Notes: generated from the letters alone by a model not told the origin. Positions 20,964 through 31,665 are shown, counted from the first letter of the stretch. The stretch is DNA of 64,000 nt from Aradus depressus (GCA_963662175.1 OY759219.1:28500908-28564907); one strand, 5' to 3'. Numbers and translations are program-made.

Positions 20964-21031
20964 CATTATTGTTATCATGTTTCACATCATTATTCACACT
21001 AGTTTTTCTAATTTTTTTTCTCTTCATTATT
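20964..21031 (+). repeat. Right-hand copy of unit B
   Basis: Identical to 18457-18524 (CATTATTGTTATCATGTTTC to CTTCATTATT). It continues into TTTTTCACTAG, which is not present in the left copy. Confidence 0.9.
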
Positions 21032-21917
21032 TTTTCACTAGTTTATTATATTGTTCTACTCATTGCCTGTTTTTAACATTTAATATTTATTCCTATATTT
21101 ATTCCTAGAGACATTTTTTCTTTTATTTTTATTCTTCTCAACTGGTTGATACTTGTATAGTCTTGTTTATTTTTGACGTGACAACATCTTATAATTTGGT
21201 AGGCCGGTACCCCATGTTCGAAAACTGCGTTATGTTACTTTCGGTAACACGTAACACACGTATCGCGCAAGCGCCGAGAGAGAGAGAGTGAGTGAGCGCT
21301 TCACACTGTCTTCATTCCGCTAGTTGCTCTCCTGTCTCGATTCACGTGGTACCGCTTACAAACGTATCGCTGCTGACCGATTTGATGTTTACTTTTTGAA
21401 ATATAAAATATTTCAAAACAAAACGAAATGAGTACGTATTTCCAAATTGAATAATTTATTATTTTAAACATTAAAAAAACATTTTCGTTGGTAAATGTTT
21501 ATTGATAAATAAAATTTATTTGAAAATGATATTTACAATACAAAAAAAAAACTTAATGTTGCAATAAAATTGTTTTGAAAATCATAAACGTAAAAATTAT
21601 ATTATAATAATTGATAAATAAACGCTTCATAAAATTGTTCACCATTCTAAAACTATTTGATCTATGAATTTGAAAATAATATTTTTATCGAATAAACTCT
21701 TTATAAAAATTGTAAACAAAATTTTCATTTTTTGCAAACTATTATGCTTATGAATGTTTGCTTTTATATTGTTTTTAAATTGTTTCAAGGTTCAAAAATT
21801 TTATTGAAATGATTTGTTATATTTGATTCTTGACACTTTCGCTATCTCGCAATTCAGACGTTGTCACGCTCATTTCGCCACGCATCGGAGTTGCACGCAC
21901 CCGATTTTTATTTATGT
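21032..21917. other. No recognised gene
   Basis: Contains a short GA repeat (near 21277-21290) in a GC-richer patch around 21200-21370, then very AT-rich DNA. No frame or repeat family recognised. Confidence 0.6.
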
Positions 21918-21919
21918 TA

Positions 21920-22784
21920 CAGTAGAACCTCTATAAGTCGAACATCAAGGGAGACGCCAAAAAATTCGAGTTATAGAGTTTTCGACTTATGGAGGATTTC
22001 GATTTAGGCGGATTTTGATTCGACTTGTAGAGGTTAAGATTCATTCTAACTAATTTTGAGTTAGAGAGGTGAAATAAATAAAAATTCAAGTTACAGAGGT
22101 AACAAACATATTTATATTTATTATAAATCAACATTATTTCAAAACATCCTTAAAATAAAAAATACATAGTATGTACATATATGTAGGTATTAAAAAAAGG
22201 CAGTAATTTTTTTTTGCTTTAGATAATTCGGTTTTTCTCTATCTATAGCATTGTCTAAGGTATAAAGAGCAGAAAATTCTTGTTCTTCCGAGTTGCTGGT
22301 TTGAACCAAACTACTTACTTATGACAATTTTTCAATCGACAACAAATGACTTGCTTCGCTAAAGTTCAAATGACATCAATAATAATATCCTTTATCATTT
22401 CTTAGAATTGGTAATCCTATTTATTGCATACTCCTAAATTGTTTTCTATGAAACAATGGTGTACATTGTCGGCAAATTCTTAAAGTCGGTAACTTATTTT
22501 TCTTCGAGCTATAGAGGTAATAAGTTTCAAATAATCGAGTTGTAAAGGTTGTAAAATAAAACATTGCTATGTTCGAGATACAGAGGTCCAATTTATTTTT
22601 TCGAGTTATAGAGGGAAAATATGAACAAAAATGGCTTGTAGGGACTCACTGATTATTTCGACTAATAGAGGGTTGAGATTTCGAGTAATGGAGGTTTTGG
22701 GGCTTGAAGGGAAAGGAACAAATCTTTTTTTCGAGTTTTGGAGGTTTTCGACTTATCGAGGTTCGACTTAAAGAGGTTCTACTG
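21920..22784. mobile_element. 865-bp pogo-like (Tc1/mariner superfamily) non-autonomous element
   Basis: The termini CAGTAGAACCTCTATAAGTC and GACTTAAAGAGGTTCTACTG are inverted repeats, each flanked by TA (21918-21919 and 22785-22786). The subterminal regions contain many copies of a GAGTTATAGAGG-like motif in both orientations, as expected for transposase binding arrays. No transposase frame survives. Confidence 0.88.
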
Positions 22785-22934
22785 TATTATTCTTAGGGGA
22801 CGTATGTATGTCCCAGAATAAAGATGATTTTTCATTTCATTAATTTTTCATTTATTTTCATTTCAACCGTACCGCACTCCGACGCTCTGTTGGCGCGCAA
22901 TCCAAAAATTTCTTAGTTGAACAAAAACTCAATT

Positions 22935-22985
22935 GATTAATTCAAGTTGGGGAAGTACATTGCCGGTGATTCACAGAGGGCTTTC
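22935..22985 (+). repeat. Family G 3' box fragment
   Basis: GTTGGGGAAGTACATTGCCG and GTGATTCAC. Confidence 0.6.
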
Positions 22986-23031
22986 TCGTCACTGTTTCGT
23001 TGTTTGATTATCATAAGATAGCACTTCAATA

Positions 23032-23907
23032 CAGTGGCGTAGCTAGAGAATTTGGGCCCCAATGCAAGCGTTGGTAGAGGGCCCCCTCCCCTGAATTCAA
23101 TTTTTTACATTTAAAACATGAAAATTTACTACTTATTACAGATTACAGGTGGAAAAAAGAAAAACTAGAAAAGTTTGAAATTAAATTTTTTTCTTTCTCG
23201 ATTTTGCTGAAGCAAATACATCTATCAGTTTGGAAACATCCATATGTTCCGCCCTTCTGGCTTCAATACTTAAAAGAGCTAAGTCGGACAGTCGTTTTTG
23301 ACTCATGGAATTTCGAAGATAATTTTCAACTTCGAAAAACTTCTCTCTGCTGTTGCCACCGTCACCTTAATAATACATATGGTGAGTAACAATTATCATC
23401 GTATTTTAAGGAAGTCGTAGTTTAAATTCGATTTAATGCTTGAATTTACACACTTGCATGTTCATTAATCAATAAATTATCCACTAGTACACAAAACTAC
23501 ACTAAAAACACAAAACTTGTTGACACACCGGCCTTTTTTAACTGTGACATCATCACAAGCGCCTGAGACAAGCTGGGAAATAGCTTCCTGTACATCAACG
23601 CCATCTAGTGATTCATGATTGAAGTAACTCCAAGTAAACTGTGCGCGCGCATTTTCTCACTTCCATTTCCAATCGAACATCTTCTGACTGGGTACAGACA
23701 TGCAAAAATATGTGCCATTGCCATTGTGAACATTAAAAATATGGATGATATTAATTTCATCATTAATTATTAGTCTAATTTTTTAACATTTTTTCACAAA
23801 ATTTAAAATAAGCAATTTTTTTTCGGAGCCTCGACTTGCAAAGGGCCCCCCAAAGGCAAGGGCCCCAACGCGACCGCATTGTTTGCATTGGCATCGCTAC
23901 GCCACTG
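23032..23907. mobile_element. 876-bp hAT element with perfect 8-bp target duplication
   Basis: The termini CAGTGGCGTAGCTAG and GCATCGCTACGCCACTG are inverted repeats, flanked by CTTCAATA on both sides (23024-23031 and 23908-23915). GGGCCCC-rich subterminal blocks match the hAT remnant at 6262-6850. It retains only the C-terminal end of a transposase on the minus strand, so it is non-autonomous. Confidence 0.92.
23181..23380 (-). pseudogene. hAT transposase C-terminal remnant (frameshifted)
   Basis: The minus strand encodes VTVATAERSFSKLKIIFE, then after a one-base frame change NSMSQKRLSDLALLSIEARR and KLIDVFASAKSRKKKI followed by a stop codon at 23181. This is the conserved hAT dimerisation region (AERSFSKLK, MSQERL, LSIE, ASKKSRK). 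The plus-strand open frame at 23204-23389 is only its shadow. Confidence 0.85.
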
Positions 23908-24103
23908 CTTCAATAGTTGTAGCTGTTATTTATAAGTAGCAATAACAAGTGATAACTGCTACACTGAAATAGCGCTTTTGTCCATGGAGTCTACAAACAA
24001 CCTTGTTACATAAGAGAGGAGTGTCGGGGAGAGACAGGAGTGGGAGAGACGAGAGTGGAGGGCTCAGGTGCCGGCCTCCTGTCAAGACGAGTTAGTCGGC
24101 GCG

Positions 24104-24415
24104 ATGCTGTTCTTCCTAGTGGCACTTCTTTCCCCCGCCCCCATAGCCGCCTCCTTTCGTCTTACCATCCTTCACACCAATGACATGCACTCTCGTCTAG
24201 ACGAGATCTCTGCGGGTACTGGTCTCTGTACTCCGCCCACTCCCTGTTACGGAGGGTTTGCTCGGGTTGCTGAAGCTGCCAAATCCCTCAAAGAACAACA
24301 ACCCAATACGATCTTCCTCAATGCAGGGGACAACTTCCAAGGAACCGCTTTCTATTCCTTCTTTAAGTGGAGGATCCTGGCTGACTTCATCGATCTGCTT
24401 GGTATAGATGTGATG
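24104..24415 (+). CDS. 5'-nucleotidase/apyrase-family ectoenzyme, first coding exon
   Basis: Likely a secreted or GPI-anchored metallophosphoesterase of the 5'-nucleotidase (CD73/apyrase) family, which hydrolyses extracellular nucleotides. The ATG at 24104 starts a hydrophobic signal peptide (MLFFLVALLSPAPIAA), directly followed by FRLTILHTNDMHSRLDE, in which Asp and His are the family's first metal ligands. GGFARVAEAAKSL and FLNAGDNFQGT follow, the latter with another metal-binding Asp. The frame ends ...LLGIDVM at 24415, exactly before GTATGT (24416-24421), a good splice donor in phase 0. Family members continue with a conserved (S)LGNHEFD segment, which I do not find downstream in this window, so the next exon is far away or absent. 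The frame is open upstream but has no earlier ATG. GC content is higher than in the surroundings. The exact substrate (AMP, or ATP/ADP as in blood-feeding insects) cannot be told. Confidence 0.9.
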
Positions 24416-24421
24416 GTATGT
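24416..24421 (+). promoter_or_regulatory. Splice donor of the 5'-nucleotidase exon
   Basis: GTATGT follows the codon ATG. It matches the GTRAGT-type consensus well and coincides with the point where homology to the family stops. Confidence 0.75.
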
Positions 24422-25285
24422 TAATATTCCCTCTATTTATCATAATGTGGAATAGAAAATTTGAATATGTTGATGTGTTATTCAAATAAGCACAATGCAA
24501 CGGGAAAGCCGCGTCTAGCGTCAACGGTGATTTAATGCACTATTTTGGCATACATAATGTGCCTTAACTCATTTGAGGCCAATTTTTTGCCAACTAGTTG
24601 ATAATAATGATTATTCTAGCTGTGATACCCGGTGTTGCCAGGTAAAATACATTTCAGGAAACACGGCAGTGTCTCTGGCCAAGTCCGAAAAAAAAGTCGA
24701 AAGACACTGCTGTGTTACTTTTCTAGTGACACTAAATACCACTTTTTGTATAGAAAAAAGTATATTATTCATTAACAAAATGATGTTTTTCTAACATAGC
24801 CGTCTGGAGAACTCCGAGCTGAACAAAATAAAAAAAAAAGTAACCAAAAAGAATCATTTTTGGCCAAGTTTCGAAGAGTCAAAATTGGCAAAAAATAACT
24901 TTTTTTTCTTTTTCCTTTTTCAGTGACCGGGCGTTAATATATGATTTTTTTTAAATGTATAATAAATATCATGTGAACTATATATGCAAAGATTAAGATA
25001 AAAATAGATACAACTTTTCATGAGTCAAACTTATGTTTATTATTTACATAGGCAGACATTTTTTCCTGCTTGGCCGTGCTTTTCAGTTTTACTGAATTTT
25101 TTTATTAACTAATTCAAGTTATCCCTGGTCATCCTGAAGGAGCAAGGGTCCTTTTCTATTCGCTAGTCCTGGATTTTATGATATGTTCTGGTAATTTTGC
25201 CTTTCTTCTATTACTATGCCAGCAATTTATCAATCCATCAATATATTTATATAAGTTGTGATAGCTATATGGATCACGTGCTTTA
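24422..25285. other. Intron-like region, no second exon seen
   Basis: AT-rich, with a short relic of the ACCCGGTGTTGCC repeat at about 24625-24645. No HEFD-type coding sequence. Confidence 0.55.
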
Positions 25286-25498
25286 AAGAGGGCGCCGGTA
25301 GTTCAAAAATAGCGTAGGTACTTGCCTACTTTCAAGATCGCGGGTTCGAAACCCGGCCGAGGCCCTTCGGTTTTTTACCTGGGAAATGGAAAAACCTTGA
25401 GCACACCGTCCTTTGGATGGGACGTTAAGGGATAGTTCAAATTTAGAGTAGGTAAAATTTAGGACTCTCATAGTAGAGTCGAGCTCATGTCCAGCAGA
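25286..25498 (+). repeat. tRNA-derived SINE, 3'-truncated, middle deleted
   Basis: Head GGGCGCCGGTAGTTC and CGCGGGTTCGAAACCCGGCC. It jumps from GTTAAGGGATAG to GTAGGTAAAATTTAGGACTC and stops after the GTCGAGCTCATGTCC box. Confidence 0.85.
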
Positions 25499-25499
25499 A

Positions 25500-26140
25500 C
25501 TTTAAAATTGATCGGATTTTCATGAAATTTTACTTGTGAGCATCCTTAAAATAGGGTGTCAAACATAGGGCATCTCAAACCTTTAAGTGGAAGAAGGGTT
25601 TGTGGAGGGGAGCCAAAGGCATAAAATGAGTACCTATATTCTCCTTGAAAAAGGATAATTTATATTGAAAAAATTAAAAAAGTTTTGCGGAAAACTATTG
25701 TGTCGTTTTTATGGGGTTTTTGAGTAGAGCCTCCTCTCTAATTCCTCTCTTCCCTTCGGCCGATTCCGTCTTTATGGGGTTTTGGATTTCCATATGAAAT
25801 TCTGTGTCGATACATTCATTCTATCGTCAGTAATCATGTTCATAAACACACACAGACAGGCAGACATTTTTTTTTTTTTTTTTTCCATCTTGGAATCGGG
25901 ATTGGAAAATATGCAATTTTGGTATAAAATCAAAAACCCTAATAACTGTACGTGTAACGAATGTATCATCGAGAAATTTAGCCTGAGGATTCAGACATTC
26001 GTGTGTGAGACACCTATTGAGTTGCAACCGAATCGGTAAACTGGTTTTTGAGGGAGAGCGAAAACATATTTGAGTAATTTGCTCTGGGGAAGTACATTTC
26101 TGATGATTCACTAACGACTTTCTTTTTTTTTTGTATCGCA
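25500..26140 (+). repeat. Family G dispersed repeat
   Basis: Several sub-units (CGATACATTCATTCTATCG, TAATAACTGTACGTGTAACG), a poly-T block, then CTCTGGGGAAGTACATTTC and GATGATTCACTAACGAC. Several short open frames here are artefacts of the repeat. Confidence 0.7.
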
Positions 26141-26349
26141 GAATGAGGTAAATATCATTCGAGTGTAACTTATTATAGATTTTTTTGTTTCTTCTTCAAA
26201 CTGCATATTTGTAAAACCTGTTTTGATCTGTTTTCTTTTTTTCTCTGTGTTTACAACATAGTTTTCAAAATTGAGTCACTTTACATTAGCGCAAGCCGCT
26301 TGCAAATAGAATGTTGTTCTTATCAGACTCTGTATTCTATGAGCTACGA

Positions 26350-26645
26350 GAGGTAGCTCTACTGAGCTCAAGATCGCGGGTTCGAAAACCGGTCGAGGCC
26401 TTTAGGTTTTTTATCGTGGAGGTGAAACCTTGAGCACGCCGTCCTTCGGATGGGAAGTTAAGCGATGGTCACGAGCCTATACAATGTCAGACTCGTTTAA
26501 GACCTTGGTGAATAAACCTGGATAGGAAAAATGTATGACTCCCACAGTAGAGATGGACTCATATCATCAGAGGGACGAAAGAGCACTCTGGTAGTAGGCG
26601 ATATGATTACATAGTTATAGCCCGGCCATGAGTCGCATTAACTAA
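26350..26645 (+). repeat. tRNA-derived SINE, near full length
   Basis: From AGGTAGCTCTACTGAGC (shortened head) through CGCGGGTTCGAAAACC and GTTAAGCGATGGTCACG to TCGCATTAACTAACTAAC. Confidence 0.85.
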
Positions 26646-26939
26646 CTAACTTTAGGATTTGTAAATCCTTTCTGGGATGAAACAAATCTATTATATTATA
26701 ATTATCGAACAATGGCGAGTTATTCTCATGGGAAAACATATTTTCTCCTATCTTGGAAGTATAACGAATAGCTTCAGATATTCTTCAGTTTCCTAAATGC
26801 TCTATTATCATGAAGAAATGGTTCTGTAAATATTATTATCAGATAAGAGACTTGATTTTCTACAAAATAAATAAATACAAGGAACTTGTTTAAGATATAA
26901 GTTGTCTAATTTGGCTATAATAAAGCCTACACATAAAGT

Positions 26940-27252
26940 AGAGGGCGCCGGTAGCTCAATGGTATGCATGTTTACCTTCTGAGCTCAATATTGTGAGTTC
27001 GAAACCCGGCCGAGGCCCTTAGTTTATTTTATCTGGGAGGTATAATAAACTTTAGCATGACCTCCTTCGGATGGGACGTTAAGCGATGGTCCCGAGCCTA
27101 TACGATGTCAGGTACTCTTTAAAGACCCCTGCCCTAGGTGAATGAAAATTTAGGACTCCCACAGAGTCGGGCTCATGTCCACCAGAGTGACGAAAAGGGG
27201 CTATATGACCTCGTAGTTAAAGCCCGGGCATGAGTCATATTACCGAACTAAC
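26940..27252 (+). repeat. tRNA-derived SINE, near full length
   Basis: GGGCGCCGGTAGCTCAATGG head, GTGAGTTCGAAACCCGGCC, TTATTTTATCTGGGAGGT, GGACGTTAAGCGATGG, tail CCCGGGCATGAGTC. There are small deletions in the tail. Confidence 0.88.
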
Positions 27253-27261
27253 TATACATGA

Positions 27262-27298
27262 AGTGTACCGGATTCGGCTTACGCCATCCTCAGCACAA
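27262..27298 (-). ncRNA. Degenerate hammerhead-like motif (family D)
   Basis: Minus strand: TTGTG, CTGAGGA, T, GGC-GTAA-GCC, GAAT in place of GAAA, CCGGTA, CAC. The GAAA mutation should inactivate it. It abuts the SINE at 26940-27252. Confidence 0.5.
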
Positions 27299-27413
27299 AT
27301 TTCAGCAATAATTTCTTTAGTTTATTTTAATTAATTTTTTTTACCTTCAATTATGATTATTTTCTTTTCCATTTCTATTATTTTTTGAACTTTAATGTTA
27401 AAACCCATACAGT

Positions 27414-27475
27414 GTAACTTCTCCATAACGGACATCGGTGGAGACAAAATTAGTGGTCATTCGAGAGGGATGTGA
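27414..27475 (+). mobile_element. Tc1/mariner-like element end
   Basis: CAGTGTAACTTCTCCATAAC preceded by TA, followed by CGGACATCGGTGGAGAC and CGAGAGGGATG, resembles the terminal structure of the element at 21920-22784. No matching right end was found. Confidence 0.45.
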
Positions 27476-27930
27476 CAAAAAAGCTTAAATAAAAATATTT
27501 AGTGTGAATATTCCCATAGATAATTATGTTGAGCATACATTTAAACAAGAAAAATGCATATGTACGTATCAAATAAAATATATATGTATAACAAAATTTT
27601 AAAAAAAAATAAAATAAATAATGTATTTCATAGTATTTATAATTTAAAAAATCCACCCTTTTGAAAAATGTTTAATGGATTCTAATTTTAGTGGATTAGG
27701 AGATATTCCGTTTTCTGAAATTAGATAAGTACTTTTATGAATTTTTTTGTTTAATAATAATTAAAATTAGTATCAATTAAAGTTCTAAACAACAATTAAA
27801 TATAATCCTATCATAAAAAGTGTGTAAAAAGAGTTTAAATCGTCAATGGAATCCTGCACAAAAATATTCTTTTGTGTCATGCCTGAGGTCTCGCCTTCTA
27901 ACATTTCATAATTTCTTTGTTTTTACCTCT

Positions 27931-28000
27931 CGAGCTATACGAAGTATAGGGGATGTTACGAAATTGGTCAAAAATTTGATGCGGTGTTTATAATATATCC
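27931..28000 (+). repeat. Family G 5' end fragment
   Basis: CGAGCTATACGAAGTATAGG followed by GGATGTTACGAAATTGG and TCAAAAATTTGATG. Confidence 0.65.
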
Positions 28001-29035
28001 CTGCCTTTCCTGGGACAGGGAAAAATCCCGTGGGGACTGGAAAAGGGACATTTTGAATTGCAAACTTGTTGAACTTCCATTTAGTATTTATTAAGTCGTG
28101 GCTGAAGATGGTCGTGGCTCTGGGAAGAGCGATTGCAACGCATGGCGTGTTTAGCTAGTATTTAATATATCTGGTTCAATGGCTGCAGTACATGATAGAT
28201 TTCCGCATCAGGGCCCCTAAATGACTACTTAAGAAACATTTCTGGCCAATGTTTAATCTATTTCTGATTTAGAAAGGCCGTCAGAAATCTAAACGCTGTC
28301 AAGAAGATGTGCAGATAAACAATTTGAAAATCTCTCTAAGAATAACTATTTCCATGTAAATGTTTTGAACAGCAATGCTGTTTTATTAATAACTATACTT
28401 TTACATTCCATTATTTGAAGGAATGTCAAGTTCTTGTTTTTCTGGAGTTTAGAAAGTGTCTGGAAATAGGAGTAAGGCTGGCCCCCAGGGGAAAAATATA
28501 TCAGGGAAAAATAAAAATAAATATTTGGAACTGGCTGAAAACTCTACTATTATTTTTTTAAGCCATTTATTTATATCTTTAGTATATATAGTTTTCTACG
28601 GATTTTCGTGGTATGTGTGCGATTGGTACTTTGTAGCTATTCTACTTCAACTAGTATTGTACTAGTAGTTATAACCAGGCCATCATAATAACTTATAAAT
28701 AAATGAAAAATTTTGAATGTAAACTGATTACTTGAGTTAATAGGGCATTTGGGGATATCATTTTAAAGCTCATTGATTGGAAAAGTAATAAAATTTGACT
28801 AGTTTTGAGTGTAAATATAGTAGTGAGTATTGTGTCTTGAGGTAATTCTAAAAATATAGAAGAAACAGTTTTTTTTTCATTTTTTCAATAGTTGTTGAGT
28901 GACATATAAAGTTTTCAGACACTTGAATAGAGAATTTTTATAGAAAATTTAACGATCTTTTGGATGATGATATCAAAAGTAAGCTTAGAGTGAATGTTAG
29001 CTGAGTAAAAGTGATTTAATGACGAAAAGCCAACT
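28001..29035. other. No recognised gene
   Basis: Contains a truncated Penelope-like arm end (GTCGTGGCTGAAGATGG at about 28095) without the rest of the motif. Otherwise AT-rich. Confidence 0.5.
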
Positions 29036-29039
29036 TTAA

Positions 29040-29172
29040 ACAGGGTAGGCAACATTTTGGGACTCTCATAGTAAAGTTGGACTAATGTCCACCAGATTGA
29101 GGAAAGAGCGTTCTGAGTAAGCGATATGACCTTGTAGTTAAAGCCCGGGCATGAGCTATAATAACTAACTAC
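29040..29172 (+). repeat. tRNA-derived SINE, tail half
   Basis: Begins at AGGGTAGGCAACATTTTGGG and runs to CCCGGGCATGAGC and ATAACTAACTA. Confidence 0.8.
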
Positions 29173-29760
29173 ATCCTTCCTTTCTAATAAACTGTATAAA
29201 GAGACAATGTCTGATTTTGACGTGAAAACGTCTATTCGCTCGTTAAGCACAGTGATAGCCGGTCAAACTTTATTGTGTTACAAAATACTGTCAGATTTCG
29301 ATAATAACTACGAGACTAATAATGCGATAACAACGTTTGAGGTCACAATGGATAGAGCATGTCTTTATGTGTTTGTTGTGCAGTGTTTGTTTTGCCTGTG
29401 ACGTTATCGGGATAGTATGGGCGCCGGCGGATGATTGTTGCGAATTAGCGTTGTGTAAAATTAGAAATTAGTGTAGCGTGATAACGAGTTTAGATAGGAC
29501 GTTGATTCGGGAGTCATTGTAAAGAGCTTGAGGAGCACTACTAGGACTCAAAGTGAAAATATTCGCCGAAATATATGTAAAAATCGGTATTAAATTGAAA
29601 ATTGCAAAAAAATTAAAGATGTCGTCTCATATGAATGCAAGAGCTACGGCAGCATCGAAAAGAAAATGAAAAATGATTTTATCCCGACGTTTTCACGGAA
29701 AATATACGGCGTGAACCTTGACTACGCCCTAATGTTTTCGCAGGTTGCAAAATATAAACG
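29173..29760. other. Unrecognised region with GACGTGAAAACGTC palindrome
   Basis: Near the left end is TTTTGACGTGAAAACGTC and near the right end CCCGACGTTTTCACGG, an inverted relationship that may mark an unknown element. A 64-codon frame (29207-29401) has no recognisable domain. Confidence 0.4.
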
Positions 29761-29902
29761 TAGTCTGATCTCACAGGTTTTACTATATCTTGCCTGCCGA
29801 CTTCCTGGTTAACCTCATCAGGCTTATGATAAATATAATTTTAAATTTAAAAAAAAAAGTATATTTTTTATAAAAGTATATTTTATAAAATATATATAAA
29901 AT

Positions 29903-29942
29903 ATGGGAGTACTTCCGGTATTGCTTCCATCTTCAGCCACGA
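29903..29942 (-). ncRNA. Degenerate hammerhead-like motif (family C)
   Basis: Minus strand: GTGG, CTGAAGA, T, GGAAGCAATACC, GGAA in place of GAAA, AGTACT, C, CCA. Stem III and stem I are kept, but the conserved GAAA is mutated. Confidence 0.5.
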
Positions 29943-30261
29943 CTTAATAAATACTGGAAGTTTGTACCTATTTCTATTTGAAATTTGAAATGAAGATGTT
30001 ATGCCCTCACTTAAATCTGATTAGATTTTGTTTAAAATTTTACTAGTCTTGTATAAGGAATATGGGATTGAGAAATGGTTAGCACCAAATCCATAAAAAC
30101 TGTCAATAAAGTTATCATTTCTAGAACAGTTAAAATCTGAACAATCCATGGAATCGTCTAGAACAGTAAATCCTATAAAAAGAGGTGTTAGGAGAGTTGG
30201 AGGGTGTCCTATCTACGTAAGTAATGTTTTTTTGAATTTTAGTGATTGTTATTACTTATAG

Positions 30262-30600
30262 GTTAGGTTTTATGACTCATGCCCGGACTTTAACTACGAG
30301 GTCATTTCGCCTACTACCAGAGCGCTCTTTCGTCACTCTGGTGGACATGAGCCCGACTCTACTGTGGGAGTCCTAAATTTTGCCTACCCTAAATTTTATT
30401 CACCTAGGGCAGGGGTCTTTAACGAGTACCTGACATCGTACAGGCTCGGGACCATCGCTTTACGTCCAATCCGAAGGACGGCGTGCTTAAGTTTATTTCA
30501 CCTCCCAGATAAAATAAACTAAGGGGCTCGGTCGGGTTTCGAACCCACGATCTTGAGCTCAGAAGGCAAACACGCATACCACTGAGCTACCGGCGCTCCC
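30262..30600 (-). repeat. tRNA-derived SINE, full length
   Basis: Complete reverse copy, from TTATGACTCATGCCC at the low end to GAGCTACCGGCGC at the high end. Body boxes (CGCTTTACGTCCAATCCG, CCTCCCAGATAAAATAAAC) are well preserved. Confidence 0.92.
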
Positions 30601-30767
30601 TATTACTTATATTAAGACAATTGTATATTTTCTCTTCACAATAAGCTTTCTACAATTTTTTTTAGAACTAGACGAATCACCATCGTGTACTATTTAAAAA
30701 TAGTGAATAAATAGTTATTCGCTCTAGTTTGAATTATTATTATTGTCATAAGCAGACTCACAAATAA

Positions 30768-31353
30768 GGCTTCTTACACACCAAAGCCGAGTCGAGCCGG
30801 GCCGGGCGATGCGATACGAAGCCGAGCCGAGCGGAATCTGCCTGCGTTTGCACCGAAGCCGATTCGCTCTCAGTAGGTTTTCTAGCCTTGTAGTGAGAGG
30901 TGCTTCTTTCCTATTCAGTCTCAGTTGAAACGTGGTGCAAAATGATGTCATCAACTTTGATGATGATGATGTTATTGGATAGTTCATCACTTGATGATGA
31001 ATGTGTGGCAGAAAGAAGGCGATACTGGACTCACTAATATTTCTATGTCAACACTCATTATAATATTAAAAAATTTAAAAAACAAAAACCACTTGAAACA
31101 ATAAAAAAACAATATATATTGCGCAATATGATGTAACTCACTGGGCTGAAACACCGAACTAGATTGAATGACGGAAGAAACCGCTTGGCAGAAAACGCTA
31201 GAATTGGCGGTAGGTAGTACTGCTCAAAACCGCTCGGCATCGCCCGGCGCGGCTCGGCCTTGGTTTGAATACTCCTATGTAAACCCTGCGTATTTAGCGC
31301 TCAAGCGTTTTCCGCCCGGCTCGGCTCGGCCCGGCTTTGGTGTGAAACCCCAC
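30768..31353 (+). mobile_element. 586-bp PIF/Harbinger-like MITE with TAA duplication
   Basis: The ends carry CACACCAAAGCCG and its complement CGGCTTTGGTGTG, with GC-rich CGAGCCGGGC subterminal repeats. Flanks are TAA on both sides (30765-30767 and 31354-31356), the size and sequence expected for PIF/Harbinger. Internally it keeps what looks like the N-terminus of a Harbinger nuclease. Confidence 0.82.
30942..31037 (+). pseudogene. Possible Harbinger (HARBI1-like) transposase N-terminal remnant
   Basis: A 31-codon frame starts MMSSTL, is rich in Leu, Ser and Asp in the middle, and ends RRRYWTH before a stop. HARBI1-type transposases of insects commonly begin with an acidic/hydrophobic stretch followed by a basic RR-YWVH-like motif. 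The similarity is short, so it is tentative, but it fits the Harbinger-type ends around it. Confidence 0.45.
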
Positions 31354-31424
31354 TAAGTCTGTGACACTATGATATTAATAACTTCTAAGTTGAGGAATGC
31401 GGACATATTGTGGAAACTTGTAAT

Positions 31425-31665
31425 AAATAAATAAAACCAACTTATTTTTAAAATATTGTCTATTCCACTAAAGATATAAATATATATAACTACCGGTTTT
31501 GGCCTTACACCATCGTCAGGTCTAGTTATGAACTTAGTAACTAGACCTGACGATGGTGTAAGGCCGAAACCGGCAGTTATATATATTTATATCTTTAGTG
31601 GAATAGACAATATTTAAAAAAAAAAAAAAATAATAAAATAAGTTTGTTTTATTTACTTACTATGA
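31425..31665. mobile_element. Hammerhead foldback element, family E
   Basis: Two inverted arms (AATAGACAATATTT, ATATATAAATA, CCGGTTTTGGCC and their complements) meet at a short loop near 31525-31540. The outer ends run into AATAAAACCAACTTATTTT and AATAAGTTTGTTTTATTTA. The right arm has an intact hammerhead-like core and the left arm is mutated. Confidence 0.8.
31543..31578 (+). ncRNA. Hammerhead-ribozyme-like motif (family E)
   Basis: TAGAC, CTGACGA (31547-31553), T, short stem II GG/CC around TGTAAGG, GAAA, ACCGGC in place of ACCGGT, then AGTTAT. The opposite arm (31490-31526, minus) has ACCGGT intact but AAAA for GAAA. Stem I pairs GAC with GTT (one G-U). Confidence 0.5.

Noticed and set aside
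23204..23389. Plus-strand 61-codon gene
   Set aside because: It is the antisense shadow of the hAT transposase remnant on the minus strand.
25772..26111. Overlapping small genes on both strands
   Set aside because: They fall entirely within a family G repeat and mirror each other.
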